Of a stretch of 6,352 nucleotides of DNA, positions 1 to 6,298 are shown piece by piece. Both the position numbers and the translations under genes were made by a program. Numbering within the stretch: the first letter of the stretch is position 1; each line of letters begins with the position of its first letter. Source of the stretch: CAIRNS01 sp049508565. Its GTDB lineage: Bacteria > Elusimicrobiota > Endomicrobiia > Endomicrobiales > CAIRNS01. The stretch lies in the NCBI GenBank assembly GCA_049508565.1, contig JBELAT010000124.1, positions 1 through 6,352 of the forward strand, in the 5' to 3' direction. Below the pieces are notes generated by a model. It was not told where the DNA came from. It saw only the letters and a program-made list of their open reading frames with translations, and did not search any database.

Positions 1-704
1 ACCCACACATAAGAAAAAAGTAACGGTTTTAATGCATTTCGTTGTTCCCGCACCGCAACGAATAGGGAAAGCGGCATAAGGAAAATGGCCGGATAATATT
101 TCGTTGCGGTAGCCACGCCGAGTATAAAACACCCTTTATAGAGATCACTAGCAGTTATTGAAGAATAATATCTTCCTATATAAAGAAAAGCCAGCAGTAC
201 GAAAAAAACTGAAGTTACATCCGTTGTACCATAGTGACTATGCAGGACATGGTACGGAAGAACTGCCAGGACAATGGCTGGCGCAATGCCCTGCCCCCAT
301 TGTTCCTTGCCTATTTTATACAGCAGATAAACACTTGCAGTACCCGCACACACACTGACCAGTCGTGCCAGTAGATAAAACAGTGAGGGGTCACCGTGAA
401 GATATATGCCTACAAATTGGTCCAGTGAAGCGCACAGTCCCAGACATTTGGCAAGCACAAACGCAGCCGAATAAATGATCCATAAAAGATACACAAAAAA
501 AGTAGGATAATCATAGAAAACATGTCCGCTAAAAAAGTGCATCGAATAAAAAATCATGACCGACTCGTCGATGTGAGCCTGTCGCAACGGCAGACCCCAG
601 CTGAGTGCCCACATACGAAGTAGAAAAGCACCAGTAATGATAGAGGCAATGATGATAGTGTTTTTTTTATTATTAAAAATGCGGACGAAATCGTTCCCTG
701 TCAT
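1..704 (-). CDS. ArnT/PMT-like (GT39-type, GT-C fold) membrane glycosyltransferase, 3' end outside window
   Basis: Reading the minus strand from ATG 704 gives 234 open residues that continue past base 1, so only the N-terminal part is visible. It is very hydrophobic, with a first membrane segment at about residues 16-36 and several more after it. Family marks: HIDES (44-48), where an Asp-Glu pair opens the first outer loop as in the catalytic acidic site of ArnT/PMT enzymes; YDYPTFFVYL (64-73); HSHYGTTD (155-162); and GVATATKYYPAIFLMP (196-211). This order is typical of polyprenyl-phosphate-sugar-dependent GT-C transferases acting on the outer face of the inner membrane (established for the family). 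Donor and acceptor cannot be told from this part. The start is uncertain: 704 has no Shine-Dalgarno sequence, but a TATAAT lies just upstream, suggesting a leaderless message. An in-frame ATG at 755 would add 17 residues. The gene is divergent from the sensor gene. Confidence 0.85.
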   Translation of the reverse strand, partial: MTGNDFVRIFNNKKNTIIIASIITGAFLLRMWALSWGLPLRQAHIDESVMIFYSMHFFSGHVFYDYPTFFVYLLWIIYSAAFVLAKCLGLCASLDQFVGIYLHGDPSLFYLLARLVSVCAGTASVYLLYKIGKEQWGQGIAPAIVLAVLPYHVLHSHYGTTDVTSVFFVLLAFLYIGRYYSSITASDLYKGCFILGVATATKYYPAIFLMPLSLFVAVREQRNALKPLLFSYVW

Positions 705-710
705 GAACAC

Positions 711-716
711 ATTATA
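711..716 (-). promoter_or_regulatory. Possible -10 box for the glycosyltransferase gene
   Basis: On the minus strand this is a perfect TATAAT. Its last base is 6 nt from the ATG at 704, so transcription would begin at or within a base or so of the start codon, which fits the lack of a ribosome binding site. No good -35 hexamer lies 16-18 bases further upstream, so this remains a candidate only. Confidence 0.4.
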
Positions 717-787
717 CACATTTATCAATGTTAATGCAGTATTAAACCTAACCATTCCTTAAAGCAGTAATTAAAAGATAAAAGACA

Positions 788-816
788 TTTTCACTCAAGG
801 TCTGTTTTGCTACTAT
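788..816 (+). promoter_or_regulatory. Candidate sigma70 promoter of the sensor gene
   Basis: TTTTCA (788-793, 4/6 match to -35) is followed after exactly 17 bases by TACTAT (811-816, 4/6 match to -10). The -10 is preceded by TGC, giving an extended -10 (TGn). The bases upstream of the -35 (about 760-785) are A/T-rich, like an UP element. Transcription would start near 823, just where the leader inverted repeats begin. Positions and spacing are seen; activity is inferred. Confidence 0.5.
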
Positions 817-822
817 TTAGAC

Positions 823-876
823 GGTAATGCACGTACAGGTGTTACCCTGTAATTTCATGCAATGCTGTATACGTGC
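823..876 (+). promoter_or_regulatory. Leader with nested inverted repeats upstream of the sensor gene
   Basis: Three perfect inverted repeats overlap here. The outer pair is GCACGTA (829-835) with TACGTGC (870-876). An inner hairpin is TACAGG (834-839) with CCTGTA (846-851), loop TGTTAC. A competing pair is GGTAA (823-827) with TTACC (842-846), which shares bases with the inner hairpin. A weaker hairpin with one G-U pair, ATGCA/TGTAT, sits at 857-870. The outer right arm ends 7 bases before the ribosome binding site, so folding of the RNA could control translation. Equally, the repeats could be DNA operator sites. It matches no riboswitch class I recognise. Confidence 0.45.
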
Positions 877-883
877 GGTGTAG

Positions 884-890
884 AAAGGGG
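884..890 (+). promoter_or_regulatory. Ribosome binding site that sets the sensor start at 897
   Basis: AAAGGGG lies 6 bases before ATG 897. An alternative in-frame GTG at 873 would add 8 residues, but it has no such site and lies inside the right arm of the leader inverted repeat. ATG 897 is therefore preferred. Confidence 0.75.
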
Positions 891-896
891 ATAATA

Positions 897-2330
897 ATGA
901 CCACTAAAACCCTCATGCAATTTATTGCAAACGATTCTAACCTTAGAAAAACGCTCATATGGTTTTCCTCGCTGTTTTTCTTGCTTGTTATTGTTGTTTC
1001 AATTACATCATACTCATACTTTCAAAGCCGGGAGAAAATGCTGGTCACCGAAGAAAAAAATATTATGACCATTATTTCCGAGCTTAAAGGGTGCCAGATA
1101 ACGAACTGGCGGCAGGCTCGGCTTGATGATGCGTTCAGTCTTTCCCCGTCGTGCGTCGATGCGGCACGGGTGTCCCTGCTCAAAAGAACTGTCAATAGCA
1201 TCAACCGTCAGGCATTGTTTGGCACGTGGGTCGATCCTATTATCAATAATGCTGAATATCGGGGAGTTAATCTCTATGATACCTCATTACATGAAGTCGC
1301 TTATGCTGGCACCGCGGATGAACCCAAACCACTGAGCTCCTATGCAATGAGTGAAGCTGTGCGATCCATCAAAGAAAAAAGAATACTTTTTTCAGATTTG
1401 TACCGAAATGATGTAACTCATAGCATTGATCTTGATATTTTCATCCCGGTCATGGCGGCAGATGCGCGGGGAACTAATGCCGTCGGTGTGCTTGTGTTAA
1501 AAATAAATCCGAACAAATTCCTTTATCCATTTATGCAAAGCAATCCAGCTTTGAGTACATCATGTGAAACATATTTAATCAAAAAAGATGGCGATAATGT
1601 ACTGTTTCTCAATGAACTTAAGTATGAAAATAATAGTGCTATGACTTATTTTCTTCATCCCGGCAGTAAACAATGTGAGACGATGGCTATTAACGGCGTT
1701 CGGGGAATAGTTGAGGGGAAAGATTACCGTGATAGTGAAGTCTTAGCTTTTATCAGAGACGTTCCCGCTTCGCCATGGATACTGATTGCTAAGATGGACA
1801 AAGATGAAGTGTATGCTTCGATTAAACGTCCGGCAATTTTTATTTCGTTGTTCGCTGTGACTTTCGTTGTGGGATTGGGGGCGTGGTTGGCTTTTATCTG
1901 GTACCGGCAGATAGTCACTTTCTATCAGAAACAGTATGCTGTCGAAGTTGAACACCGGGCACTGACGAGAAAATACGATTATCTCATAAAATTCGCTAAT
2001 GATATTATTATCATGTTTAACAAGGATTTAAAGATCATAGAAGCTAATGATAAGGCTGTAAGCGCGTATAGGTATACACTCGCCGAAATGGTGAGCATGA
2101 GCTTGAAGGATTTACAAGCATCCGAAACGATACCGGAACTTACCGCGGCAATGGAGATGGTTGAAAAGAAGGGAAAGACCATTTTTACAACGCTTAACAA
2201 ACGCAAAGACGGCAGTACATTTTACGTCGAAATGAGCATTCAACATTTTATTATAGAATGGAACGAATTTTATCAAATTATTATCAGGGATTTAGAAGAA
2301 AGAGCTGAATTTAACGGAATATCTATTTAG
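897..2330 (+). CDS. Membrane dCache-PAS sensor protein without output domain
   Basis: The product has 477 residues. TM1 is at about 19-41 and TM2 at about 312-336, and between them lies a ~270-residue periplasmic sensor of double-Cache type. Family marks include SELKGCQITNWRQARLDDAF (61-80), which fits the usual 'LK..QI.nWr.eRl.DA' motif after TM1, and EGKDYRDSEVLA (273-284) with PWILIAKMDKDEVYASI (293-309), a typical membrane-proximal ending of these sensors. After TM2 a charged helix (337-355) leads into a PAS domain (about 355-465) ending in IIIRDLEER. In relatives that helix continues into a histidine kinase, GGDEF or other output. Here the protein stops 8 residues later, and no frame downstream resembles a lost kinase. 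It may sense a small extracellular ligand and act on a partner, or be a decayed kinase. Its divergent neighbour is the glycosyltransferase gene. Domain calls are firm; ligand and role are unknown. Confidence 0.9.
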   Translation: MTTKTLMQFIANDSNLRKTLIWFSSLFFLLVIVVSITSYSYFQSREKMLVTEEKNIMTIISELKGCQITNWRQARLDDAFSLSPSCVDAARVSLLKRTVNSINRQALFGTWVDPIINNAEYRGVNLYDTSLHEVAYAGTADEPKPLSSYAMSEAVRSIKEKRILFSDLYRNDVTHSIDLDIFIPVMAADARGTNAVGVLVLKINPNKFLYPFMQSNPALSTSCETYLIKKDGDNVLFLNELKYENNSAMTYFLHPGSKQCETMAINGVRGIVEGKDYRDSEVLAFIRDVPASPWILIAKMDKDEVYASIKRPAIFISLFAVTFVVGLGAWLAFIWYRQIVTFYQKQYAVEVEHRALTRKYDYLIKFANDIIIMFNKDLKIIEANDKAVSAYRYTLAEMVSMSLKDLQASETIPELTAAMEMVEKKGKTIFTTLNKRKDGSTFYVEMSIQHFIIEWNEFYQIIIRDLEERAEFNGISI

Positions 2331-2344
2331 AAGCAACTGCCAAT

Positions 2345-2363
2345 CACCGTAAGGTGTTCTCTT
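2345..2363 (+). terminator. Weak candidate terminator after the sensor gene
   Basis: CACC-GTAA-GGTG forms a short GC-rich stem with a GNRA-like tetraloop, 14 bases after the stop codon, followed by the pyrimidine run TTCTCTT. The stem is only 4 bp and the T-tract is broken. An alternative longer pairing, ATCAC (2343-2347) with GTGAT (2368-2372), uses some of the same bases. Termination here is therefore only a suggestion. Confidence 0.25.
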
Positions 2364-2445
2364 GCCTGTGATGACAATGGACATATCGTATAAACAAATT
2401 CTTGTCGATTGACCTGTGCAATCTAATGCAAAATCAGGGTTTAAC

Positions 2446-2454
2446 TGATATAAT
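2446..2454 (+). promoter_or_regulatory. Extended -10 promoter of the lipoprotein-U32 operon
   Basis: TGATATAAT is a perfect extended -10 element (TGn followed by TATAAT at 2449-2454). The -35 position 17 bases upstream (ATGCAA, 2426-2431) matches only 3/6, which is usual for extended -10 promoters. Two small inverted repeats precede it: GATTG/CAATC (2407-2423) and ATCAG/CTGAT (2433-2449). The second overlaps the promoter and could be an operator. Transcription would start near 2461, giving a leader of about 157 nt before ATG 2618. Confidence 0.6.
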
Positions 2455-2463
2455 AAATAACGT

Positions 2464-2495
2464 GGAAGGCAAGTTGGTAATCTCACCTGCCCTCC
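2464..2495 (+). promoter_or_regulatory. Stem-loop at the 5' end of the lipoprotein operon leader
   Basis: GGAAGGCA (2464-2471) pairs with TGCCCTCC (2488-2495) at 7 of 8 positions. After a 4-base bulge, the stem continues as GGT (2476-2478) with ACC (2485-2487) around the loop AATCTC. It begins within a few bases of the predicted transcription start. No T-tract follows, so it is not a standard terminator. It may be an mRNA-stabilising 5' hairpin or part of a regulatory RNA. Confidence 0.45.
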
Positions 2496-2509
2496 TGGCA
2501 TGACGGACG

Positions 2510-2527
2510 ATTTTGTCCTGACAAAAT
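2510..2527 (+). repeat. Perfect 7-bp inverted repeat with 4-base loop in the operon leader
   Basis: ATTTTGT (2510-2516), loop CCTG, ACAAAAT (2521-2527). A competing hairpin, GGAC (2505-2508) with GTCC (2515-2518), uses part of the same bases, so two exclusive folds are possible. It could also be a DNA-level operator. The sequence after it is A-rich, not T-rich, so termination on the plus strand is unlikely. Confidence 0.5.
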
Positions 2528-2601
2528 GTAAATGAAAAAATTAACATATATCTCTCGTTTATAAAAGCTACAGGCTAGCGATTACATTACAATGAGTAAG
2601 C

Positions 2602-2606
2602 AGGAG
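2602..2606 (+). promoter_or_regulatory. Ribosome binding site of the lipoprotein gene
   Basis: AGGAG ends 11 bases before ATG 2618, slightly longer than ideal. The next in-frame ATG (2633) would be 26 bases away and would remove the lysine-containing n-region of the signal peptide, so 2618 is the better start. Confidence 0.75.
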
Positions 2607-2617
2607 AATAGAAAATC

Positions 2618-3988
2618 ATGTTTAGTTGCAAAATGGTTCTTGTCATAGCTTCCGTGTGTTCGTTCGCTGGATGCATGACAGTAGAGCAGCAGATGTGTTA
2701 TCCTGCTCCGACAGTGCTTCCTGACACCACGATTGACATGAAGTTTCCGGGTTTCTGGATAAGCAAACATCCCGCTCCCGATAAAACACTGTTAACGGGA
2801 AGGCAGATATTCGCGCTTAATGTCCGATTAATGAAAGAAAAGTCATTGGTTACCGATGTTACTTCTATCCGGACTTTCCGGTCACACGAACTGCAAAAGT
2901 CCATTAGAGCTACCTTAAAGGAATATTCCAATAGGCATTTTTATTTTTCACACGGAGAAAATGTTCCATCAACATTTTATCAAGAGATTGAACACAATAT
3001 ACATGATGTCGCGCTCTCATCCGGGACCATTCTCGGGTATGGTTTTACAACGGGTTATACCAATGTTAGAATACTGCCGTCGGACGAAGTAGTATCGGCT
3101 CAGCCGGGTGAGATTGAATTTGATGAGTTGCAGAACGATTCTCTTGATATTGCTACCCCGGTTGCGACAGTTTGTTACAGTTCAGATCGGCTATGGCAGT
3201 ATGTGATTTCTCCCACCAGTGAAGGGTGGGTGCACTCACATAATGTAGCGGTATGCGGCCGCCATGAAGTGCTATCGTATTTTAAGGCGCGCCCATTTAT
3301 TGTCATTACCAAGGCCGACACCGGTCTCTTTGCGGATAAGAAACTGACCGAGTATTGCGGCTTTGCAATGATGGGCGTCAGATTTCCCGGTATAGTGCGT
3401 TCAGGCCAGCCGTTTGTCGAGATAACAGTTCCGGCGCGCACTAGCAGTAATGGAAACTTGGTGTTAAAAACTATGTTTGTAAACCCCTCTGATGTGCATA
3501 TGGGGTATCTCGCATACACCCCTCGTACCATTATCAATCAGGCATTTGAGCTGCTTAACGCACCCTATGGATGGGGTGGCTTCAATGGCGAACCTGACTG
3601 CTCCCGGTTCATCCAGGCTGTATTTTCAACAGTGGGGATTCATCTTCCCCGCAATTCCCATGATCAATCACTGGCGGGTAACCGGGTAGTCCGGTTAACT
3701 CAGGCGATGAGCCGGTGGGACAAAATGGAACATATTACGGGGGAGGCGGTCGGCGGTTCAACGTTGTTATATATGAAAGGCCACATTATGTTGTTCCTGG
3801 GATTATATGACGGCAACCCTTACGCGATCAGCTCGTTATGGGCGTATGGTGAAAAAGGGTTACATCAAAACAGAACCTGTGTGGTAAATCGTGTGGCAGT
3901 GACCGATCTGAGTCTTGGGGATGGCACTCAAAGAGGTTCATTTCTTGACCGATTGACAACACTGGTACAGATAGGCGCTAAAAACTAA
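2618..3988 (+). CDS. SH3-domain NlpC/P60 family cell-wall peptidase lipoprotein
   Basis: The product has 456 residues. A short lipoprotein signal (Lys5, hydrophobic 6-17, lipobox FAGC with Cys19) predicts an outer-membrane-type lipoprotein facing the periplasm. Domain order fits the N_NLPC_P60 / SH3_6 / SH3_7 / NLPC_P60 architecture: an N-terminal stabilising region (about 40-150), first SH3-like region (about 178-212, ending GWVHSHNVAV), second (about 226-292), then the peptidase domain from about 303. The peptidase carries APYGWGG (315-321), the nucleophile motif DCSRF with Cys328, LPRNSHDQ (343-350) and GHIMLFLG with His389. Family members cut the gamma-D-Glu-diaminopimelate bond of murein stem peptides. 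Unusually, Ser405 (in AISSLWAYG) stands where I expect the third catalytic residue, usually His, so activity should not be assumed. The stop overlaps the start of the U32 gene. Confidence 0.92.
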   Translation: MFSCKMVLVIASVCSFAGCMTVEQQMCYPAPTVLPDTTIDMKFPGFWISKHPAPDKTLLTGRQIFALNVRLMKEKSLVTDVTSIRTFRSHELQKSIRATLKEYSNRHFYFSHGENVPSTFYQEIEHNIHDVALSSGTILGYGFTTGYTNVRILPSDEVVSAQPGEIEFDELQNDSLDIATPVATVCYSSDRLWQYVISPTSEGWVHSHNVAVCGRHEVLSYFKARPFIVITKADTGLFADKKLTEYCGFAMMGVRFPGIVRSGQPFVEITVPARTSSNGNLVLKTMFVNPSDVHMGYLAYTPRTIINQAFELLNAPYGWGGFNGEPDCSRFIQAVFSTVGIHLPRNSHDQSLAGNRVVRLTQAMSRWDKMEHITGEAVGGSTLLYMKGHIMLFLGLYDGNPYAISSLWAYGEKGLHQNRTCVVNRVAVTDLSLGDGTQRGSFLDRLTTLVQIGAKN

Positions 3989-3990
3989 TG
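3986..3990 (+). promoter_or_regulatory. TAATG stop-start overlap coupling the two operon genes
   Basis: The stop TAA (3986-3988) of the lipoprotein gene shares its last A with the ATG (3988-3990) of the U32 gene. The bases before it (CGCTAAAAAC) offer no clear Shine-Dalgarno, so ribosomes finishing the first gene probably re-initiate on the second. Confidence 0.85.
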
Positions 3991-6075
3991 GAACTTCTCG
4001 CACCGGTTGGATCTAAAGAATCGTTCATTACGGCAATTCGCGGCGGCGCGGATGCGGTATATGTCGGGGTCCCGGAATTTAATGCGCGCGCATCAGCCGC
4101 CAACATTAATTTCTACGATCTGGAAGTTATGATCGATTATGCCCACGAAAAAGGGATTAAAGTGTTTCTCGCACTCAATACTCTCATCAAGCATGAAGAA
4201 ATCAGCACAGTCGTTAAGAGCATAGCGCATATAAGCCGGTTTTCTCCTGACGCCATCATTGTGCAGGACATGGGGATCGCCAGCATAGTGAAAAAATATT
4301 TTTCACATATCCCGCTTCACGCCAGTACGCAAATGGCGGTCCACAACCGCATGGGAGTTGATGTTCTTGCACATGAAGGTTTTGCGCGCGCTATTTTGGC
4401 GCGGGAGTTATCGTTTTCAGAACTCAAAATCATTGCCAGAGGATCGCCCATCCCCGTTGAGATATTTGTTCATGGTGCATTATGTTTTTGTGTGTCGGGC
4501 ATGTGTCTTTTCTCAAGTTTCATCGGGGGCTTGAGCGGCAACCGTGGTCGGTGCACCCAGCCCTGCCGCAGGCTCTGGCATCAGGGTAAAAAACATGGAT
4601 ATCTCTTTTCACCCCGCGACCTTGAACTGGCACCGCACATCGGCAAGCTCAAAAGTATCGGTATAAGCTCTCTAAAAATTGAAGGGCGTATGCGCAGTAG
4701 TGAATACGTTTATAAAGTCGTCACCGCATATCGTTTGCTTATTGATGCGTCTGAAGCTGATTTTGACCGGGCTCTCATTGAGGCCCGCAAGATATTGTCG
4801 GCCGATACAGCACGGGAGAAGACGACGGGACTATTTTCCGGTCGCGATGCAGCGATCTTTGAGCCGCATAAGGCGCAATGTCTCGGTACCCGGATCGGAC
4901 ATATCGATTCGTCACACGAAGGCGTGCTGACAATTGAAATTACCGATGAAACCGCCGCACTACATGAAGGTGACAGGTTGCGCGTTTCAAATCCGGACAG
5001 TGATACCACAATCGCTTTTAAGGTAAAGGAGTTTTCTCAACAGGATTCGCTGTATGTGATACCTTTTACTAAGACTGCTGAGTTCAAACCCGGCAATCCG
5101 GTATATAAAACCGTTGACGTTGCGTTTGACCAGAAAAACCTAGAACATGATATAGATACTATCTATGAAAACTTTTCGCACCGAAAAGGATCCAGCAGAC
5201 ATTCTGAGAGCTCGGTGTCCCAGGCCTATACAGCTCTTATTTCCAATACCTGGAAAGAAAATAAAAAAATGGTTTCCCCGGCTGAAGAACAGGATATATT
5301 GTGGGTCAGATTTGACACGCCCGGCTGGCTGGACGTGTTGCCGTTAACTGACAAAAATACCCGGTACATATACTATCTGACGAAAGATACCATGCATCAG
5401 AGCGATAGAGTTTTTGAGAGCACGGTTACACCTGTGGACGCTGAGCTGCCGCCGTTTATCGGCCAACGTGACATAGATCAGTACCGGCGGTGCATTGATT
5501 CGCTGGTTGAAAAAGGAGTACGAAAATGGGTCATTAATAATGTGTCCCAATTGGGTTTTTTCACGGGCAGCGAGTGCGAACTCGTTGCGGGCCATTTTTT
5601 GTATACGTGGAACGCCTATACGGCGGCATTTCTCATGACTAAAGGTGTTTCGCAGGTGGTTACGGGGTGGGAAGACGATTTTCTTAACATACGCAAAATG
5701 TGTGGTCCGGGAGTGGGCCGAAGAATGGTTGTTTATTTGTACGGATTTGTGCCAGTCATACGATCCCGGCTAGTGACCGCAGAAATGATCGGTCAAGAGA
5801 TTCTTCATGAACATAATGTCGCGGAGTCAGCCAATCCGCCTGTATCTTTTAAAACCGCACACGAATCCGAGCTTACCGTTCTTGTCGCGGAAAAACCGGC
5901 GTGCATTTTTACCGCTCGTAAAAAGCTTTCGCAATGCGGTATACACACATTCGGCATTGATTTAAATTTTATAAAACCTGACAAAAAAACATGGAATACA
6001 CTCATCAATGCATACCGCCTGCAGGAAAATATTCCAGACACCACAAAATTCAATTTCAAACGAGAAGTTAAATAA
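3988..6075 (+). CDS. Peptidase U32 family protein (collagenase-like; probable Fe-S hydroxylase type)
   Basis: The product has 695 residues, close in size to the RlhA-type members of the U32 family. It opens with MELLAPVGS, then GGADAVYVGVPEFNAR (19-34) and HASTQMAVHN (111-120), the usual TIM-barrel-like marks. The U32 signature is at 158-176 (E-x-F-x2-GAL-C-x4-G-x-C). The cysteines C166-x6-C173-x15-C189-x3-C193, with GNRGRC and QPCRR, have the family's cluster spacing. IEGRMRSSEYVYKVV follows at 231-245. A beta-rich insert lies at about 295-380, a polar linker at about 395-430, and a second degenerate half from about 435 (WNAYTAA, 541-547; VVTGWEDDF, 557-565). Studied relatives hydroxylate rRNA (RlhA), tRNA (TrhP) or ubiquinone (UbiU/V) using an Fe-S cluster; the 'protease' name is historical. 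The precise substrate is not evident. The TAATG overlap with the lipoprotein gene and lack of a ribosome binding site imply translational coupling. Confidence 0.94.
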   Translation: MELLAPVGSKESFITAIRGGADAVYVGVPEFNARASAANINFYDLEVMIDYAHEKGIKVFLALNTLIKHEEISTVVKSIAHISRFSPDAIIVQDMGIASIVKKYFSHIPLHASTQMAVHNRMGVDVLAHEGFARAILARELSFSELKIIARGSPIPVEIFVHGALCFCVSGMCLFSSFIGGLSGNRGRCTQPCRRLWHQGKKHGYLFSPRDLELAPHIGKLKSIGISSLKIEGRMRSSEYVYKVVTAYRLLIDASEADFDRALIEARKILSADTAREKTTGLFSGRDAAIFEPHKAQCLGTRIGHIDSSHEGVLTIEITDETAALHEGDRLRVSNPDSDTTIAFKVKEFSQQDSLYVIPFTKTAEFKPGNPVYKTVDVAFDQKNLEHDIDTIYENFSHRKGSSRHSESSVSQAYTALISNTWKENKKMVSPAEEQDILWVRFDTPGWLDVLPLTDKNTRYIYYLTKDTMHQSDRVFESTVTPVDAELPPFIGQRDIDQYRRCIDSLVEKGVRKWVINNVSQLGFFTGSECELVAGHFLYTWNAYTAAFLMTKGVSQVVTGWEDDFLNIRKMCGPGVGRRMVVYLYGFVPVIRSRLVTAEMIGQEILHEHNVAESANPPVSFKTAHESELTVLVAEKPACIFTARKKLSQCGIHTFGIDLNFIKPDKKTWNTLINAYRLQENIPDTTKFNFKREVK

Positions 6076-6139
6076 CCTCAACCTACTCTCAATCACAACC
6101 CGGATGGGGAAGGTGTCGTCCCTGGTGACGCTGCTACAC

Positions 6140-6184
6140 TGATAATATCACGCACACCGTGTGCAGCAGTGAGTCTCACTGTTG
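6140..6184. repeat. Three consecutive short palindromes
   Basis: Side by side lie TGATA-A-TATCA (6140-6150), GCACAC-C-GTGTGC (6152-6164) and CAGTGAG-T-CTCACTG (6167-6181); the last extends to 6164-6184 with one G-T pair. All have a single central base, which favours a DNA-binding-site role over an RNA hairpin. A competing long-range pairing, CTGCT (6131-6135) with AGCAG (6165-6169), is also possible. Confidence 0.5.
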
Positions 6185-6298
6185 ATCATATGCAACTCAT
6201 GGGCGACGATTATCTGCACTTTCATACGGAGGCCCGTAATCGTTTGCCGGATATTTCTTGTGTAACATATTCTTTTTTTTGTCTGATGGAAGTGAAGT

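Noticed and set aside
158..358. Plus-strand ORF of 66 codons.
   Set aside because: It lies opposite the glycosyltransferase gene, whose protein has clear family motifs; this is a shadow frame.
873..896. GTG start at 873 for the sensor gene, adding MRCRKGII.
   Set aside because: ATG 897 has a well-placed AAAGGGG six bases upstream, and the GTG lies inside the leader inverted repeat.
2464..2527. Known riboswitch classes (cyclic-di-GMP, cobalamin, SAM) in the operon leader.
   Set aside because: None of the conserved core sequences I know for these classes is present; only generic stems are seen.
2331..2617. Possible remnant of a histidine kinase or other output domain after the PAS domain.
   Set aside because: The forward frames checked just after the stop hit new stops within about 30 codons and show no H-box, N-box or GGDEF motif.
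6152..6226. Minus-strand ORF of 24 codons starting MKVQIIVAHELHM and ending in a Cys-rich THCCTRCA.
   Set aside because: It is very short, lacks a ribosome binding site, and overlaps the palindrome cluster, which could produce the repeated residues by itself.
6251..6280. Rho-independent terminator ending in the T8 run at 6273-6280.
   Set aside because: Only a 4-bp A/T stem (ATAT/ATAT) can form before the T run, too weak for a credible terminator, and it lies about 200 bases after the U32 stop.
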